The notes under the pieces are model-generated. The model was not told the origin of the DNA, searched no databases, and saw only the letters and a program-made list of their open reading frames with translations. A stretch of DNA of 35,818 bases from positions 1 to 35,818 of the forward strand of contig CASFRX010000064.1 in NCBI GenBank assembly GCA_949297075.1, given 5' to 3'. The translations under genes and the position numbers were made by a program. Below are positions 1-8,041 of this stretch, piece by piece (within the stretch, counting starts at the first letter, position 1; each line of letters begins with the position of its first letter). The DNA comes from an uncultured Oscillospiraceae bacterium. GTDB taxonomy: Bacteria; Bacillota; Clostridia; Oscillospirales; Acutalibacteraceae.

Positions 1-65
1 CTCAGTTTTTCTTTTCTTTCCTTTTTTGCTGCCCTAACTTCCGGGCTGTCTTTGTACCTTGGCAT
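1..65 (-). CDS. Partial CDS, N-terminus of an unrecognised basic protein
   Basis: Reading on the minus strand, an ATG at 63-65 follows a GGAGG ribosome binding site and opens a frame that runs off the left edge of the window. The 21 visible residues begin MPRYKDSPEVRAAK and are very rich in Lys, Arg and Glu. I do not recognise the family. The good ribosome site and the upstream promoter/operator support a real gene. Too little is visible to assign a function; a small DNA-binding protein or mobile-element protein would fit, but this is only inference. Confidence 0.5.
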   Translation of the reverse strand, partial: MPRYKDSPEVRAAKKERKEKL

Positions 66-80
66 AATCAAAACCTCCAA

Positions 81-121
81 AATGGTATTTATATTCTATA
101 CCATTTCAGAGGTTTACACAA
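81..121 (-). promoter_or_regulatory. Promoter with overlapping palindromic operator for the partial gene at the left edge
   Basis: On the minus strand a -35-like TTGTGT (116-121) and a -10-like TAGAAT (93-98) are separated by exactly 17 bp. An inverted repeat with perfect 8-bp arms (AATGGTAT at 81-88, ATACCATT at 98-105, 9-bp spacer) overlaps the -10 region and start site. That is the usual position for a repressor operator, so autoregulation is plausible. Confidence 0.4.
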
Positions 122-161
122 GATTTGAAGGAGTCTCCAATAGGTTTCGGAAATTTAGAGC

Positions 162-189
162 AAAGGCGCCGCATTTCTGCGACGCCTTT
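162..189. terminator. Hairpin, likely terminator of the anti-sigma gene
   Basis: Arms AAAGGCGCCGCA (162-173) and TGCGACGCCTTT (178-189) pair over 12 bp with one wobble and a 4-base loop. It lies just past the stop codon of the minus-strand anti-sigma gene. The T-tract is short on both strands, so termination strength is uncertain. Confidence 0.5.
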
Positions 190-203
190 CGTGTCATATT
201 AGT

Positions 204-1493
204 TTATTCCGGAATCTGAAAATTTGCAGCCTTGCTTGATGTTGTATGGGTTACAGTTTCTTCACTGCCCAATTCCAGTGTCTCATCTTCTTTGCCGCTA
301 TCAAACGTGATGTTCACGTCAGCTATCGTTTGAGCGAATGTTATCGTATTTGTTTGCGCATCAATTTCGCCCTCATATACGACTTTGACATATTCACCTT
401 CTTTGATATGACTAGTTTCAAAGTATCTGGATATCCGTATATCATTAAGCGGAACCTTATAGACAATACCTTCCGACGGATCATTACACAAAGAGGAGTC
501 ATCAATCAAAACATATTCATCGGTGAAGCTCGTCACTTTTCCGAAGATGGATTGCTCATACGGTTCAAACTCCGCTTCTTCCGAGTGTTCACGGGCATAT
601 TCAATTATCTTGTTCGCAGCATCTTCGCCAATATAGAAGAGATATCCCCAATTGAATACATTCGTATCTAAATAACCGTCTTCCGTAATCGTAAGAACGT
701 GCTTGTACACACCCAATGCATTTGCGGTAACGGTAAACGAGATATAATTCCTATCGTACTTGCTCCAATTCAGTCCATTTTCTTCGATGAAGGTTGCTTC
801 GTCGCAATCAGATAAAACTTCCCAAATATAGTCATCGTTGGTCAGTTTATAATATTTACTGTCCGCTCCGCCGTCATCTTCGGAAAATCGTTCCAATGAA
901 GTTAGTTTTGACAAATCCACGTTTTCAAATAGTTCGCCTAAAGTGTTGGGTGGATTGTATTCTTCCTTCTTATACGAATAAAACTTATCCGACAACTTAA
1001 CAGCAACAAATTCGTCTTTGTTCACATTATCTATTAGATAAACATCCGCATCAACTGTGTGCCGTTCTTCGGTGACATGATCATATCCCACGATAGAATA
1101 TGTGCCAATCTTTTCTCCAACAAATTCCTCGGAAATTGTTCGACCGCCATTTTTTGTGAATTTGACGCCATCAAGCATCAACTCATAATACCTTTCGGAT
1201 TCGGATAAATAATCCCACGGCCACATAATAGCAAGAGTATCTTCCGTTACAAGGAACTCTTTATATCTCCCTTCGTTTGCATTTGGTGTTTTTTCTCCGC
1301 CGGGCACTTTACCAACATCCGACAACGAAGGTAAAATAAACGTGACAGCAACGGCTACAACAGCAAAACAGGCGGCTACGGAACCCCATTTAAGCCAAAA
1401 GTTTGGCTTTTCTTTTCGTTTGCACTCTGCGGCAGCTTCAACGAGGTCATCATCGAGGTTACCGATGGCATTTGAAAATCTCGGTTTCTTCAT
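204..1493 (-). CDS. Membrane-anchored anti-sigma-factor-like protein
   Basis: This 429-aa protein has a charged cytoplasmic N-terminus (residues 1-34), one transmembrane segment (about 36-56, rich in Ala, Val and Phe) and a large extracellular part rich in Asp, Glu and Tyr. That topology, and a start that overlaps the stop of an ECF sigma gene by the 4-base ATGA, point to a translationally coupled anti-sigma factor or membrane sensor holding that sigma factor. The ectodomain has a C-terminal section (about 310-395) that looks like a small beta-rich domain. I see no zinc-binding HxxxCxxC motif, so it is not a classical ZAS-type anti-sigma factor. The role comes mainly from context and topology; the family was not identified by sequence. 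Confidence 0.7.
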   Translation of the reverse strand: MKKPRFSNAIGNLDDDLVEAAAECKRKEKPNFWLKWGSVAACFAVVAVAVTFILPSLSDVGKVPGGEKTPNANEGRYKEFLVTEDTLAIMWPWDYLSESERYYELMLDGVKFTKNGGRTISEEFVGEKIGTYSIVGYDHVTEERHTVDADVYLIDNVNKDEFVAVKLSDKFYSYKKEEYNPPNTLGELFENVDLSKLTSLERFSEDDGGADSKYYKLTNDDYIWEVLSDCDEATFIEENGLNWSKYDRNYISFTVTANALGVYKHVLTITEDGYLDTNVFNWGYLFYIGEDAANKIIEYAREHSEEAEFEPYEQSIFGKVTSFTDEYVLIDDSSLCNDPSEGIVYKVPLNDIRISRYFETSHIKEGEYVKVVYEGEIDAQTNTITFAQTIADVNITFDSGKEDETLELGSEETVTHTTSSKAANFQIPE

Positions 1494-2044
1494 ATTTCAA
1501 CGCCCTCCTTAATGAGATAGTCTCTTAGTTTGTTTCGGGTGTAGAACAACATATTTTTGACCTTACTCTCGGTAAAGCCGAAGCGCTCTGCAATATCTCC
1601 GATGGTATCGAAGAAGAAATACTTTCGAATAAAGACATTTCGTGCCTCTTCTTTTTGATTACGCAAGAACGCACTGATCAGTTTACCAACATCCTCATCA
1701 CTCACATCAGGAGCATACCGTTCGTCCGGCAATACTGCCGCAAGTTCATCTAAGGATAGAAGCACCTCTGCCGTCCGTTTTTCACGTTTCATAAACTCAA
1801 ATCGCTTCAAAGATAGATTTCTCGCAATTTTACAGACAAACGACATAAGATTGTTAGGACGTGTGGGAGGGATTGCATTCCACACACCAACGTATGTATC
1901 GTTTACACAATCCTCCGAATCTTCGTGATTGTGTAAAACATTGTAGGCGATGCTATGACAGAGCTTGCCGTACTTTGCATCCGTCTCCTTGATAGCCTGT
2001 TCGTCCCGTTCAAAGTAGAGTTCTATGATTCTCAGATCATCCAT
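1490..2044 (-). CDS. ECF-type RNA polymerase sigma factor
   Basis: This sigma-70 family protein of 184 aa redirects RNA polymerase to a specific promoter set. The region 2 pattern is visible (CVNDTYVGVWNAIPP, then FVCKIARNLSLKRF), as is a C-terminal region 4 helix-turn-helix (IGDIAERFGFTESKVKN). I chose the ATG at 2044 over an upstream GTG/ATG-like start in the same frame because GGGAGGTG lies just ahead of it. The stop overlaps the start of the membrane protein downstream (ATGA), as expected for a sigma/anti-sigma pair. A CcpA-like cre site lies 25-38 bp upstream. The stimulus is unknown; cell-envelope or antimicrobial stress is typical for such pairs. Confidence 0.88.
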   Translation of the reverse strand: MDDLRIIELYFERDEQAIKETDAKYGKLCHSIAYNVLHNHEDSEDCVNDTYVGVWNAIPPTRPNNLMSFVCKIARNLSLKRFEFMKREKRTAEVLLSLDELAAVLPDERYAPDVSDEDVGKLISAFLRNQKEEARNVFIRKYFFFDTIGDIAERFGFTESKVKNMLFYTRNKLRDYLIKEGVEI

Positions 2045-2068
2045 GTTGTTCACCTCCCTTGTCTGACC

Positions 2069-2082
2069 TAAAAGCGCTTTCA
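2069..2082. promoter_or_regulatory. cre-like catabolite repression site upstream of the ECF sigma gene
   Basis: Read on the minus strand the site is TGAAAGCGCTTTTA, which matches the CcpA consensus TGAAARCGYTTTCA at 13 of 14 positions and contains a perfect 10-bp palindrome. It sits between a -10-like TATAAT (2140-2145, minus strand, weak -35) and the start codon, where a bound CcpA would block transcription. The assignment rests on the motif only. Confidence 0.4.
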
Positions 2083-2175
2083 CTTATTAAGTACGTTTTT
2101 TTCGGCGTTGGTCTTAAAAAAGCAGCTAACTTTTTTAAAATTATATCATAAAGAATAAAGTTTTTCCACTATACG

Positions 2176-2215
2176 CAAAAATGACGGCAGAGAGAAGAAT
2201 CTCCCTACCGCCGTC
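2176..2215 (-). terminator. Intrinsic terminator after the TnpV fragment
   Basis: Arms GACGGC (2183-2188 and complementary 2210-2215) enclose a second pairing of AGAGA with TCTC. On the minus strand the hairpin is followed by ATTTTTG. It lies just past the stop of the tnpV remnant and probably terminated that gene. Confidence 0.6.
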
Positions 2216-2221
2216 CTTCGG

Positions 2222-2437
2222 TTAGTTGTAAATTATATCGTGATTTACGATTTCTGTGGCTCTGCTGCGGATGTTATTCATCCGAGCGACCCACTCCATT
2301 TGATTGTCTGCTTTGAGTTTTTCGGTTACGCCCTCACGCTCTGCCATCCGTTTTACGAGCCGAAAAAACATATCCTCTGCCTGCTTGTTTACGTCGGCAA
2401 GGTGTCTGTTCAGTTCGCATTTTGTGAGCAAGGTCGT
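2222..2437 (-). pseudogene. TnpV-family protein, 3' fragment (mobile-element remnant)
   Basis: The last 71 codons read LLTKCELNRHLADVNKQ, then KRMAEREGVTEKLK, QMEWVARMNNIRSRA and NHDIIYN. This matches the C-terminal part of TnpV, a small (about 115-125 aa) protein carried by Firmicutes transposons and conjugative elements. An ATG-initiated frame continues upstream to 2515, but its first 26 residues (Cys/Phe rich) do not resemble TnpV and are antisense to the protease fragment, so the true gene is cut at about 2437. The reading rests on remembered family sequence. The remnant shows that a mobile element has been lost or rearranged here. Confidence 0.7.
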
Positions 2438-3073
2438 ATGAAAACCTTTAAAACAGGCGAAAATGCATCCGATGAAAATTACCAAGTTACATATAAAACA
2501 ACGTGGATATTTCATTCAACAAAAGATTTATGCTTTTGTTTTATAAATCCTGTTTTTCAAGATGTAAAGAACAGAACAGGCAAAGATGTTTTTTATATTG
2601 CAAATGATAATTCTGTTGTCGCTACGTCACAAAGACTGGCTGAACTTAGTGCTCTTGAGGAATTAGTTATGGTTGGATATCCTATAGGACTATGGGACTC
2701 TAAAAACAACTTTCCAGTATTTAGGAAAGGTTATACTGCATCACACCCAGCTTTTGATTTCAATGAAAAAGGTATCGGATTGGTTGATATGGCTTGCTTT
2801 CCGGGGTCTTCTGGTTCACCGATTTACATCTTAAATGAAAATGGTTATGTAGATAAAAATGGAAATCATTATTTTGGAAGAAGCAGAATCATATTAGTGG
2901 GCATTCTTTATGCTGGACCACAGTATAATGCTCAAGGCGATTTAGTTGTAACAACAATTCCAACACAACAAAAAGTTCAGACATCAACTCCTATAATGAC
3001 CAATTTGGGTTATTATATAAAGGCCACCGAACTTAAGGAGTTCGAAGATTACATATCGCAAAACATCAAATAA
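2438..3073 (+). pseudogene. Trypsin-like serine protease, 5'-truncated
   Basis: The frame encodes about 211 residues ending in a serine-protease core. FHSTKDLCFCFI could hold the catalytic Asp, and FPGSSGSPIY carries the catalytic Ser in the GxSGSP setting of bacterial trypsin-like proteases. The N-terminal barrel with the catalytic His is absent: upstream of 2438 the frame simply reads antisense through the tnpV fragment. There is no convincing ribosome binding site before the ATG at 2438. I therefore regard it as a truncated, inactive relic left by the same rearrangement. A strong terminator follows. Confidence 0.65.
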
Positions 3074-3075
3074 AA

Positions 3076-3121
3076 ATAAGAGCTAACTGACTATAAAAAT
3101 CAGTTAGCTCTTATCATTTTT
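3076..3121. terminator. Intrinsic terminator after the protease fragment
   Basis: Perfect 15-bp arms (3076-3090 and 3100-3114, built on AAGAGCTAACTGA) enclose a 9-base loop and are followed by CATTTTT. It is positioned right after the protease stop codon. Confidence 0.8.
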
Positions 3122-3162
3122 AGAAAATCTGAAAAAATGTTGTCATTTTGTTGTCACAGGCT

Positions 3163-3197
3163 TTGAAAAAGTCCCGCAAACGGCTATTCTGCGTGGG
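3163..3197 (-). terminator. Probable terminator of guaA
   Basis: On the minus strand CCCACGCA (3190-3197) pairs with TGCGGG (3173-3178) with one bulge, followed by a run of T (A-run at 3166-3170 on the plus strand). It begins about 17 bp past the guaA stop. Confidence 0.5.
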
Positions 3198-3213
3198 TTT
3201 TGATTTTATGGTA

Positions 3214-4197
3214 TTATTCCCACTCGATTGTGCCGCAGGGTTTGGGGGTGATATCGTAGAGGACGCGGCAGACGCCGGGGACCTCTGCGAGGATGCGGTC
3301 TGTGATTTTTTTGAGAACGGACCACTCGATTTCGGGAACGGTAGCTGACATAGCGTCAACGGTATTTACGGCGCGGATGATAACCGGCCAATCGAAGAGA
3401 CGCTTGCCGTTTCGGACGCCTGTTGAGCGGAAATCCGGAACAACTGTGAAGAACTGCCAAACTTTATCTGCAAGGCCTGCCTTGTCAAATTCCTCACGGA
3501 GGATTGCATCGGACTCACGAAGAGCTGCAAGTCTGTCTCTTGTGATTGCGCCGAGGCAACGAACGCCGAGACCGGGACCGGGGAAGGGCTGACGGTCAAC
3601 CATCTCGGAGGGAAGGCCGAGCTCACGGCCGATTACACGAACCTCGTCCTTGTAGAGGAGCTTGATTGGCTCAACGAGCTCAAATTTAAGCTCTTCGGGA
3701 AGGCCGCCAACATTGTGGTGAGCCTTAACGCCGTCGCTCTCTATGATATCGGGATAGATTGTGCCTTGAGCCAGGAAATCGACATCATCAGCGAGCTTTC
3801 TTGCTTCCTCATCGAAAACATAGACAAACTCATTTCCGATAATCTTACGCTTTTCTTCGGGGTCACTAACATCGACAAGCTTGTCGAGGAAACGGTCTGT
3901 AGCGTCGATGTAGATGAGGTTTGCATCAAGCTGATTTTGGAAAACTTCAATAACTTTTTCGCTTTCGCCCTTGCGCATGAGGCCGTGATTTACATGAACG
4001 CAGACGAGCTGCTTGCCGATAGCCTTGATAAGAAGAGCGGCAACAACGGAGCTGTCAACGCCGCCGGAAAGAGCGAGAAGAACTTTTTTGTCGCCAACCT
4101 GCTCACGCACGAGAGCAACCTGCTCATCGATGAAAGCCTTTGCAAGCTCGGGTGTGGTGATTCGTGCCATTGATTCGGGTCTTTTGTTTGAATCCAT
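3214..4197 (-). CDS. guaA: GMP synthase, ATP-pyrophosphatase subunit (stand-alone)
   Basis: Converts XMP to GMP through an adenylyl-XMP intermediate in purine biosynthesis. The ATP-PPase P-loop SGGVDSS is at residues 44-50; [14 protein letters not shown] and the C-terminal [13 protein letters not shown] are typical of GuaA dimerisation/XMP-binding regions. At 327 aa it is only the C-terminal two thirds of the usual ~510-aa bacterial enzyme: the class I glutamine amidotransferase domain is absent, and the gene starts cleanly at an ATG with an AGGAGG site upstream, so it is not a truncation artefact. It resembles the split archaeal GuaAb subunit; the glutaminase partner would have to be encoded elsewhere, or free ammonia used. 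It has its own sigma-A promoter. Confidence 0.92.
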   Translation of the reverse strand: MDSNKRPESMARITTPELAKAFIDEQVALVREQVGDKKVLLALSGGVDSSVVAALLIKAIGKQLVCVHVNHGLMRKGESEKVIEVFQNQLDANLIYIDATDRFLDKLVDVSDPEEKRKIIGNEFVYVFDEEARKLADDVDFLAQGTIYPDIIESDGVKAHHNVGGLPEELKFELVEPIKLLYKDEVRVIGRELGLPSEMVDRQPFPGPGLGVRCLGAITRDRLAALRESDAILREEFDKAGLADKVWQFFTVVPDFRSTGVRNGKRLFDWPVIIRAVNTVDAMSATVPEIEWSVLKKITDRILAEVPGVCRVLYDITPKPCGTIEWE

Positions 4198-4255
4198 TAT
4201 ATGTGTTTCCTCCTTAGAGTTGATTTACAAAAAATCACAATATTTATATTATGTA

Positions 4256-4284
4256 ATTATAATCCCGCAGGCGACAAAAATCAA
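4256..4284 (-). promoter_or_regulatory. Sigma-A promoter of guaA
   Basis: On the minus strand TTGATT (4279-4284), a 17-bp spacer and TATAAT (4256-4261) form a near-consensus promoter 59 bp ahead of the guaA ATG. I see no purine riboswitch fold in the short leader. Confidence 0.75.
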
Positions 4285-4518
4285 CAGTAAATTTACCGCT
4301 AATTAAGTCTTTTTCAAAAATAATTTTGGCAAATATACATAACTCATTTTCAAAGCTTAATTTATGCTCAGGATTACATTTTCGACAATTATGAGCTGAG
4401 TTTTAACAGGTAAATTATGTGCCTTAAACGCAAAAAAGTGCGCATACATCAATTTGCCGAAAAAATCTGTTTCTGCTCTTTTTTGAGGGAGTTTGGAGGA
4501 TAGCTCCCCGTCCCGATG

Positions 4519-4570
4519 GCACTTGTCGTTAGGCAATAAAACTGCCAAGTGCCCTTGAGAACACTTGGCA
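4519..4570 (-). terminator. cysK terminator with a third, competing hairpin arm
   Basis: TGCCAAGTG (4543-4551) pairs with CACTTGGCA (4562-4570), followed on the minus strand by GTTTTATT: an intrinsic terminator just past cysK. A further GGCACTTG (4519-4526) can also pair with CAAGTGCC at 4546-4553, so two mutually exclusive stems are possible. The rest of the 388-nt gap 4198-4585 holds the guaA promoter and AT-rich sequence in which I see no gene. Confidence 0.7.
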
Positions 4571-4585
4571 TAATTTACGGGAAGT

Positions 4586-5512
4586 TTATTCAAAAAGGGG
4601 AGTGGAAAAATATCTTTCCGCTGTATCCGGGAGAACTGTTACGACGGTTTTTCCCTTTCCAAGCTTTTTTGCTAAGCGAATTGCGGCGGCGACATTTGTG
4701 CCGCTTGAAATGCCGCAGAGGATGCCCTCCTTGCTTGCAAGATCTTTTGATGTTTGCAGTGCTTCCTCGTCCTTGACAATGCAGATATCGTTATAAATCT
4801 CTGTGTTGAGGATTGCAGGGATAAGACCGTCGCCTATTCCCATTTGAACATGGGTGCCGATTGAGCCGCCTGAAAGGATTGCGGCGTGCTCAGGCTCAAC
4901 TGCCCATATTTCCATATCGGGGTTGGCTTCTTTGAGGGTTTCGCCGATGCCTGTGATTGTGCCGCCTGTGCCTATACCTGAGCAGTAGCCGTGGATAGGC
5001 TTGCCGACCTGCTCCAAAATCTCTTTGCCCGTTTGCTTGCGCTGAATTTCAACATTTGCAGGGTTTTCAAATTGCTGAGGAACAAAAACATTTTCGTTCT
5101 CAGCCTGCATTTTAAGGGCGAGATTCAGGCACTCCTCAATGCAAGCGCCTATGTTGCCTGCATCGTGAACAAGTATAACCTCTGCACCGTAGTGCTCAAC
5201 GAGCTTTCTGCGCTCTTCGCTTACAGAATCGGGCATGGTTATTTTTGTTTTGTAGCCCCTGACTGCACCGACTAAAGCAAGACCTATGCCCTGGTTGCCG
5301 CTTGTGGGCTCGACAATGATAGTGTTCTCGTTAATAATTCCCTTTTTTTCTGCATCGCAAATCATATTGTAAGCCGTGCGGGTTTTGATTGAGCCGCCTA
5401 CATTCAGTCCCTCAAACTTAACGAGGATTTCGGCGGAATCTTTATCTGCCATATGATTGAGGCGTATAATCGGAGTGTTGCCGATAGCCTCAAGTATATT
5501 ATTGCAAATCAT
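4586..5512 (-). CDS. cysK: Cysteine synthase (O-acetylserine sulfhydrylase)
   Basis: A 308-aa fold-type II PLP enzyme that makes cysteine from O-acetylserine and sulfide. The N-terminal IGNTPIIRL, the PLP-binding lysine K43 in GGSIKTR, the substrate/PLP loop PTSGNQGIG, the glycine loop SGIGTGGTITG and the C-terminal PDTAERYFST are all in the expected order and spacing, and the length is normal. SGNQG replaces the more common SGNTG; CysK, CysM and related synthases vary here, so substrate preference is not fully certain. A GGAGGG site precedes the ATG, and a -10-like TATAAT lies at 5575-5580 (minus), although no good -35 is visible. It is monocistronic, ending at a strong terminator. Confidence 0.93.
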   Translation of the reverse strand: MICNNILEAIGNTPIIRLNHMADKDSAEILVKFEGLNVGGSIKTRTAYNMICDAEKKGIINENTIIVEPTSGNQGIGLALVGAVRGYKTKITMPDSVSEERRKLVEHYGAEVILVHDAGNIGACIEECLNLALKMQAENENVFVPQQFENPANVEIQRKQTGKEILEQVGKPIHGYCSGIGTGGTITGIGETLKEANPDMEIWAVEPEHAAILSGGSIGTHVQMGIGDGLIPAILNTEIYNDICIVKDEEALQTSKDLASKEGILCGISSGTNVAAAIRLAKKLGKGKTVVTVLPDTAERYFSTPLFE

Positions 5513-5730
5513 AATTACTGTAATCCCTCCGGATTTAACGCATTTTAATCCATTTTATTCATTTGCGATAAAAAATTATACAATAGCTAAACCGTTTTAA
5601 TTTTCCAAATCAGAATTACTTGATAAAATTTATATTAATATGTGCTGTTCTTTTGGTGCATTGTGTTAATTCACTTGCAAAAGGGGAGGAGATAGGTTAA
5701 AATTAAGATGACAAAGGAAGGTGAATCTGC

Positions 5731-6999
5731 ATGAGAAATCCGCTTGCAGACAGAATCAGACCGCAGACGGTTGAAGATATGGTTGGGCAGCAGCATTTGC
5801 TCGCCGAGGGGAAAGCCTTGCGCCGAATTATTGATTCGGGCGAAGTGCCAAACCTGATTTTTTACGGTCCGTCGGGTGTGGGTAAAACCACTCTTGCAGA
5901 GATTTTAGCCAAGCGCAGTAACAAATATTTTTGCAAGCTCAACGGCACGACCGCTTCAACGGCGGATATAAAAGACATCATAGCTCAGTCACGCACGATT
6001 TCCGCAATCAACGGAGTGCTGTTATACTTAGACGAAATTCAGTATTTCAACAAAAAGCAGCAGCAGACTTTGCTGGAGTTTATTGAGGACGGTTCGATTA
6101 CCCTCATTGCTTCCACAACGGAAAATCCATATTTCTATGTCTACAACGCAGTGCTCAGCCGCTCCACGGTTTTCGAGTTTAAGAGCGTAAGTCCAAAGGA
6201 TATTGAGCCTGCGGTTGAGCGCGCTTTTGCGTTTTTAGCTCAAGAGGGCGGCTTGGAATATGACCTTGAAGAGGGCGTAGTGCATCATATAGCCTGCGGC
6301 TGCGGCGGCGATGTGCGAAAGGCGATGAATTCAGCCGAGCTTTGCGCTTTAGCTTCCAAAACCGTTGATAACAAGCGAGTTGTTACAATGGAAACCGCCC
6401 GACAGCTCACTCAGCGCAGTGCTTTCAAATACGATAAAGAGGGCGATGAGCATTACGATATAATTTCAGCCTATCAGAAATCCATGCGAGGCTCAGACCC
6501 CGACGCCGCAATACATTACCTTGCAAGGCTGCTTGAAGCAGGGGATTTGCCCTCCGCCTGCCGCAGACTTCTTGTTTGCGCCAACGAAGATGTGGGTTTG
6601 GCGTATCCGCAGCTCATTCCCATTGTCAAAGCGGCGGTTGATACTGCGCTCCAGGTTGGTATGCCTGAGGCGAGAATCCCTCTTGCAAACGCAGTTATAT
6701 TGGTTGCCACAGCGCCGAAATCAAATTCAGCCTACGAAGCTATTAATTTGGCAATGGCAGATATACAGTCGGGCAAAAGCGGCCCCATTCCGCGCACATT
6801 GCAAAACAAGCATTTTGACGGAGAGGACAACGACCGCAAGGGTCAGTTCTATGAATACCCTCACGCATACGAAAACCATTGGGTTAAACAGCAGTATCTG
6901 CCCGACGCCCTGAAAAACCGCACTTATTATAAATACGGCGATAATAAGAATGAGCAAGCGGCAAAAGCATATTGGGATAAGATTAAAAACAGTAAGTGA
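5731..6999 (+). CDS. rarA: Replication-associated recombination protein A (AAA+ ATPase)
   Basis: This 422-aa protein belongs to the RarA/MgsA/WRNIP1 family of clamp-loader-like AAA+ ATPases that act at stalled replication forks. Visible are the N-terminal PLADRIRPQTVEDMVGQ, Walker A GPSGVGKTT (46-54), Walker B LLYLDEIQYF, sensor 1 STTENP and the C-terminal tetramerisation region with EDVGLAYP and PRTLQNKHFDGE. Length is normal for the family. The ATG has GGAAGGTG upstream. The gene is divergent from cysK and is followed closely by the broken traX-family gene. Confidence 0.95.
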   Translation: MRNPLADRIRPQTVEDMVGQQHLLAEGKALRRIIDSGEVPNLIFYGPSGVGKTTLAEILAKRSNKYFCKLNGTTASTADIKDIIAQSRTISAINGVLLYLDEIQYFNKKQQQTLLEFIEDGSITLIASTTENPYFYVYNAVLSRSTVFEFKSVSPKDIEPAVERAFAFLAQEGGLEYDLEEGVVHHIACGCGGDVRKAMNSAELCALASKTVDNKRVVTMETARQLTQRSAFKYDKEGDEHYDIISAYQKSMRGSDPDAAIHYLARLLEAGDLPSACRRLLVCANEDVGLAYPQLIPIVKAAVDTALQVGMPEARIPLANAVILVATAPKSNSAYEAINLAMADIQSGKSGPIPRTLQNKHFDGEDNDRKGQFYEYPHAYENHWVKQQYLPDALKNRTYYKYGDNKNEQAAKAYWDKIKNSK

Positions 7000-7073
7000 A
7001 TGCGGGATAGGTTAACCGTTCTAACTCGTATAAACTTGTTGATATAAAATAAGGTAATAGGAGGATAAAAGAT

Positions 7074-7820
7074 ATGGAACAGACAAAATTTAAGGGAATC
7101 AGTTCATTTACTCTACATGTATTGGCAATGGCTTTTATGCTGTGCGACCATCTTTGGGCTACACTGTTCCCGGCACAGTAGTGGCTGACCTGCATCGGAA
7201 GATTGACTTTTCCGATTTTTGCTTTCATGATTGTGGAGGGATATTTCCACACCTCAAATATACGCAAATATATGTTGAGAATGTTAATTTTTGCCGTAAT
7301 TTCGGAAATTTCGTTTAACCTTATATACGGAAGCACTGTCGTTTATCCATACCACCAAAATGTGCTTTGGACTTTCCTTATAGCATTGCTCTCCATTGCC
7401 TTGATTGAAAAGACGAAAAAATCAAAAAAATGGTGACAGACTTTACTTGTATCTGCTGCGGTTGTGGCGGTTGATTTTCTGCTTGGCCTCATCGCAATGA
7501 TCGATTATTTCGGCGCCGGCATTTTAATGGTTTTGGTCTTTTACTTTTTCCGAGGTAAAAAGTGGTGGTGCTTGCTTGGCCAGGTGGTCTTTTTGGGAAT
7601 ACTCAATATTGAGGTTATCGGCGGCTATTGCTATCCCGTTCAAATCGGCGGATATGAATTTGAAATCGTTCAGCAGGGCTTGGCTTTGCTTTCGTTGATT
7701 CCGATCTGGCTTTATAACGGCAGGCAGGGACACCATTCAAAATCCTTTCAATATTTTTGCTATGCCTTTTACCCGGTACATTTGCTCTTGCTCTATGTCA
7801 TTTGGCAAATTGTGATATAA
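7074..7820 (+). pseudogene. TraX-family membrane protein, disrupted by two in-frame stops
   Basis: A good ribosome site (AGGAGG) precedes an ATG at 7074, and one frame continues for about 248 codons to 7820, interrupted by TAG at codon 36 (7179-7181) and TGA at codon 121 (7434-7436). Between and after the stops the protein reads as a typical TraX family member: MLCDHLWATLFPAQ, then GRLTFPIFAFMIVEGYFH, YHQNVLWTFLI and several hydrophobic helices. TraX was named for acetylating F-pilin; chromosomal Firmicutes homologues are polytopic membrane acyltransferase-like proteins of unknown role. No frame change occurs, so two point mutations explain the damage. Other genes in the window use TGA and TAG as stops normally, so recoding is unlikely. 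Confidence 0.8.
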
Positions 7821-7945
7821 ATTAATCATTCGGTGAAAAATATGAAATACACAAAGTTTACCCAAAAATGACAAAATATTACAAAAAAGCTGTTTGCAAA
7901 TTGGGCTTTGAAACCAAATTGTAAATGTTTTTTGAACATTTTATG

Positions 7946-7973
7946 TTGACTAACTTTATAAATATGGTATAAT
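7946..7973 (+). promoter_or_regulatory. Sigma-A promoter of the Thr-rich surface protein gene
   Basis: TTGACT (7946-7951), 16-bp spacer and TATAAT (7968-7973) lie 68 bp before the start codon. A short inverted repeat, AAATGTT/AACATTT, lies directly upstream of the -35 and could be a regulator site. Confidence 0.75.
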
Positions 7974-8041
7974 GTTCGTAAATCGACGGTTATTTCATTA
8001 ATCGGAGAATGAACATAATGTCAAAAAGGAGATAGTTCATA

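Noticed and set aside
246..671. 141-aa plus-strand ORF antisense to the anti-sigma gene
   Set aside because: No ribosome site or family resemblance; it lies wholly inside a supported gene.
3140..3156. Direct repeat TTGTCA...TTGTCA near the guaA 3' end as an att site
   Set aside because: Too short, and no second distal copy or integrase in the window.
4357..4593. 78-aa minus-strand ORF between cysK and guaA
   Set aside because: It spans the cysK terminator hairpin and has no ribosome site.
7179..7436. Stop-codon reassignment or selenocysteine in the traX-family gene
   Set aside because: TAG and TGA both occur, other genes use them as normal stops, and no SECIS-like hairpin is apparent.
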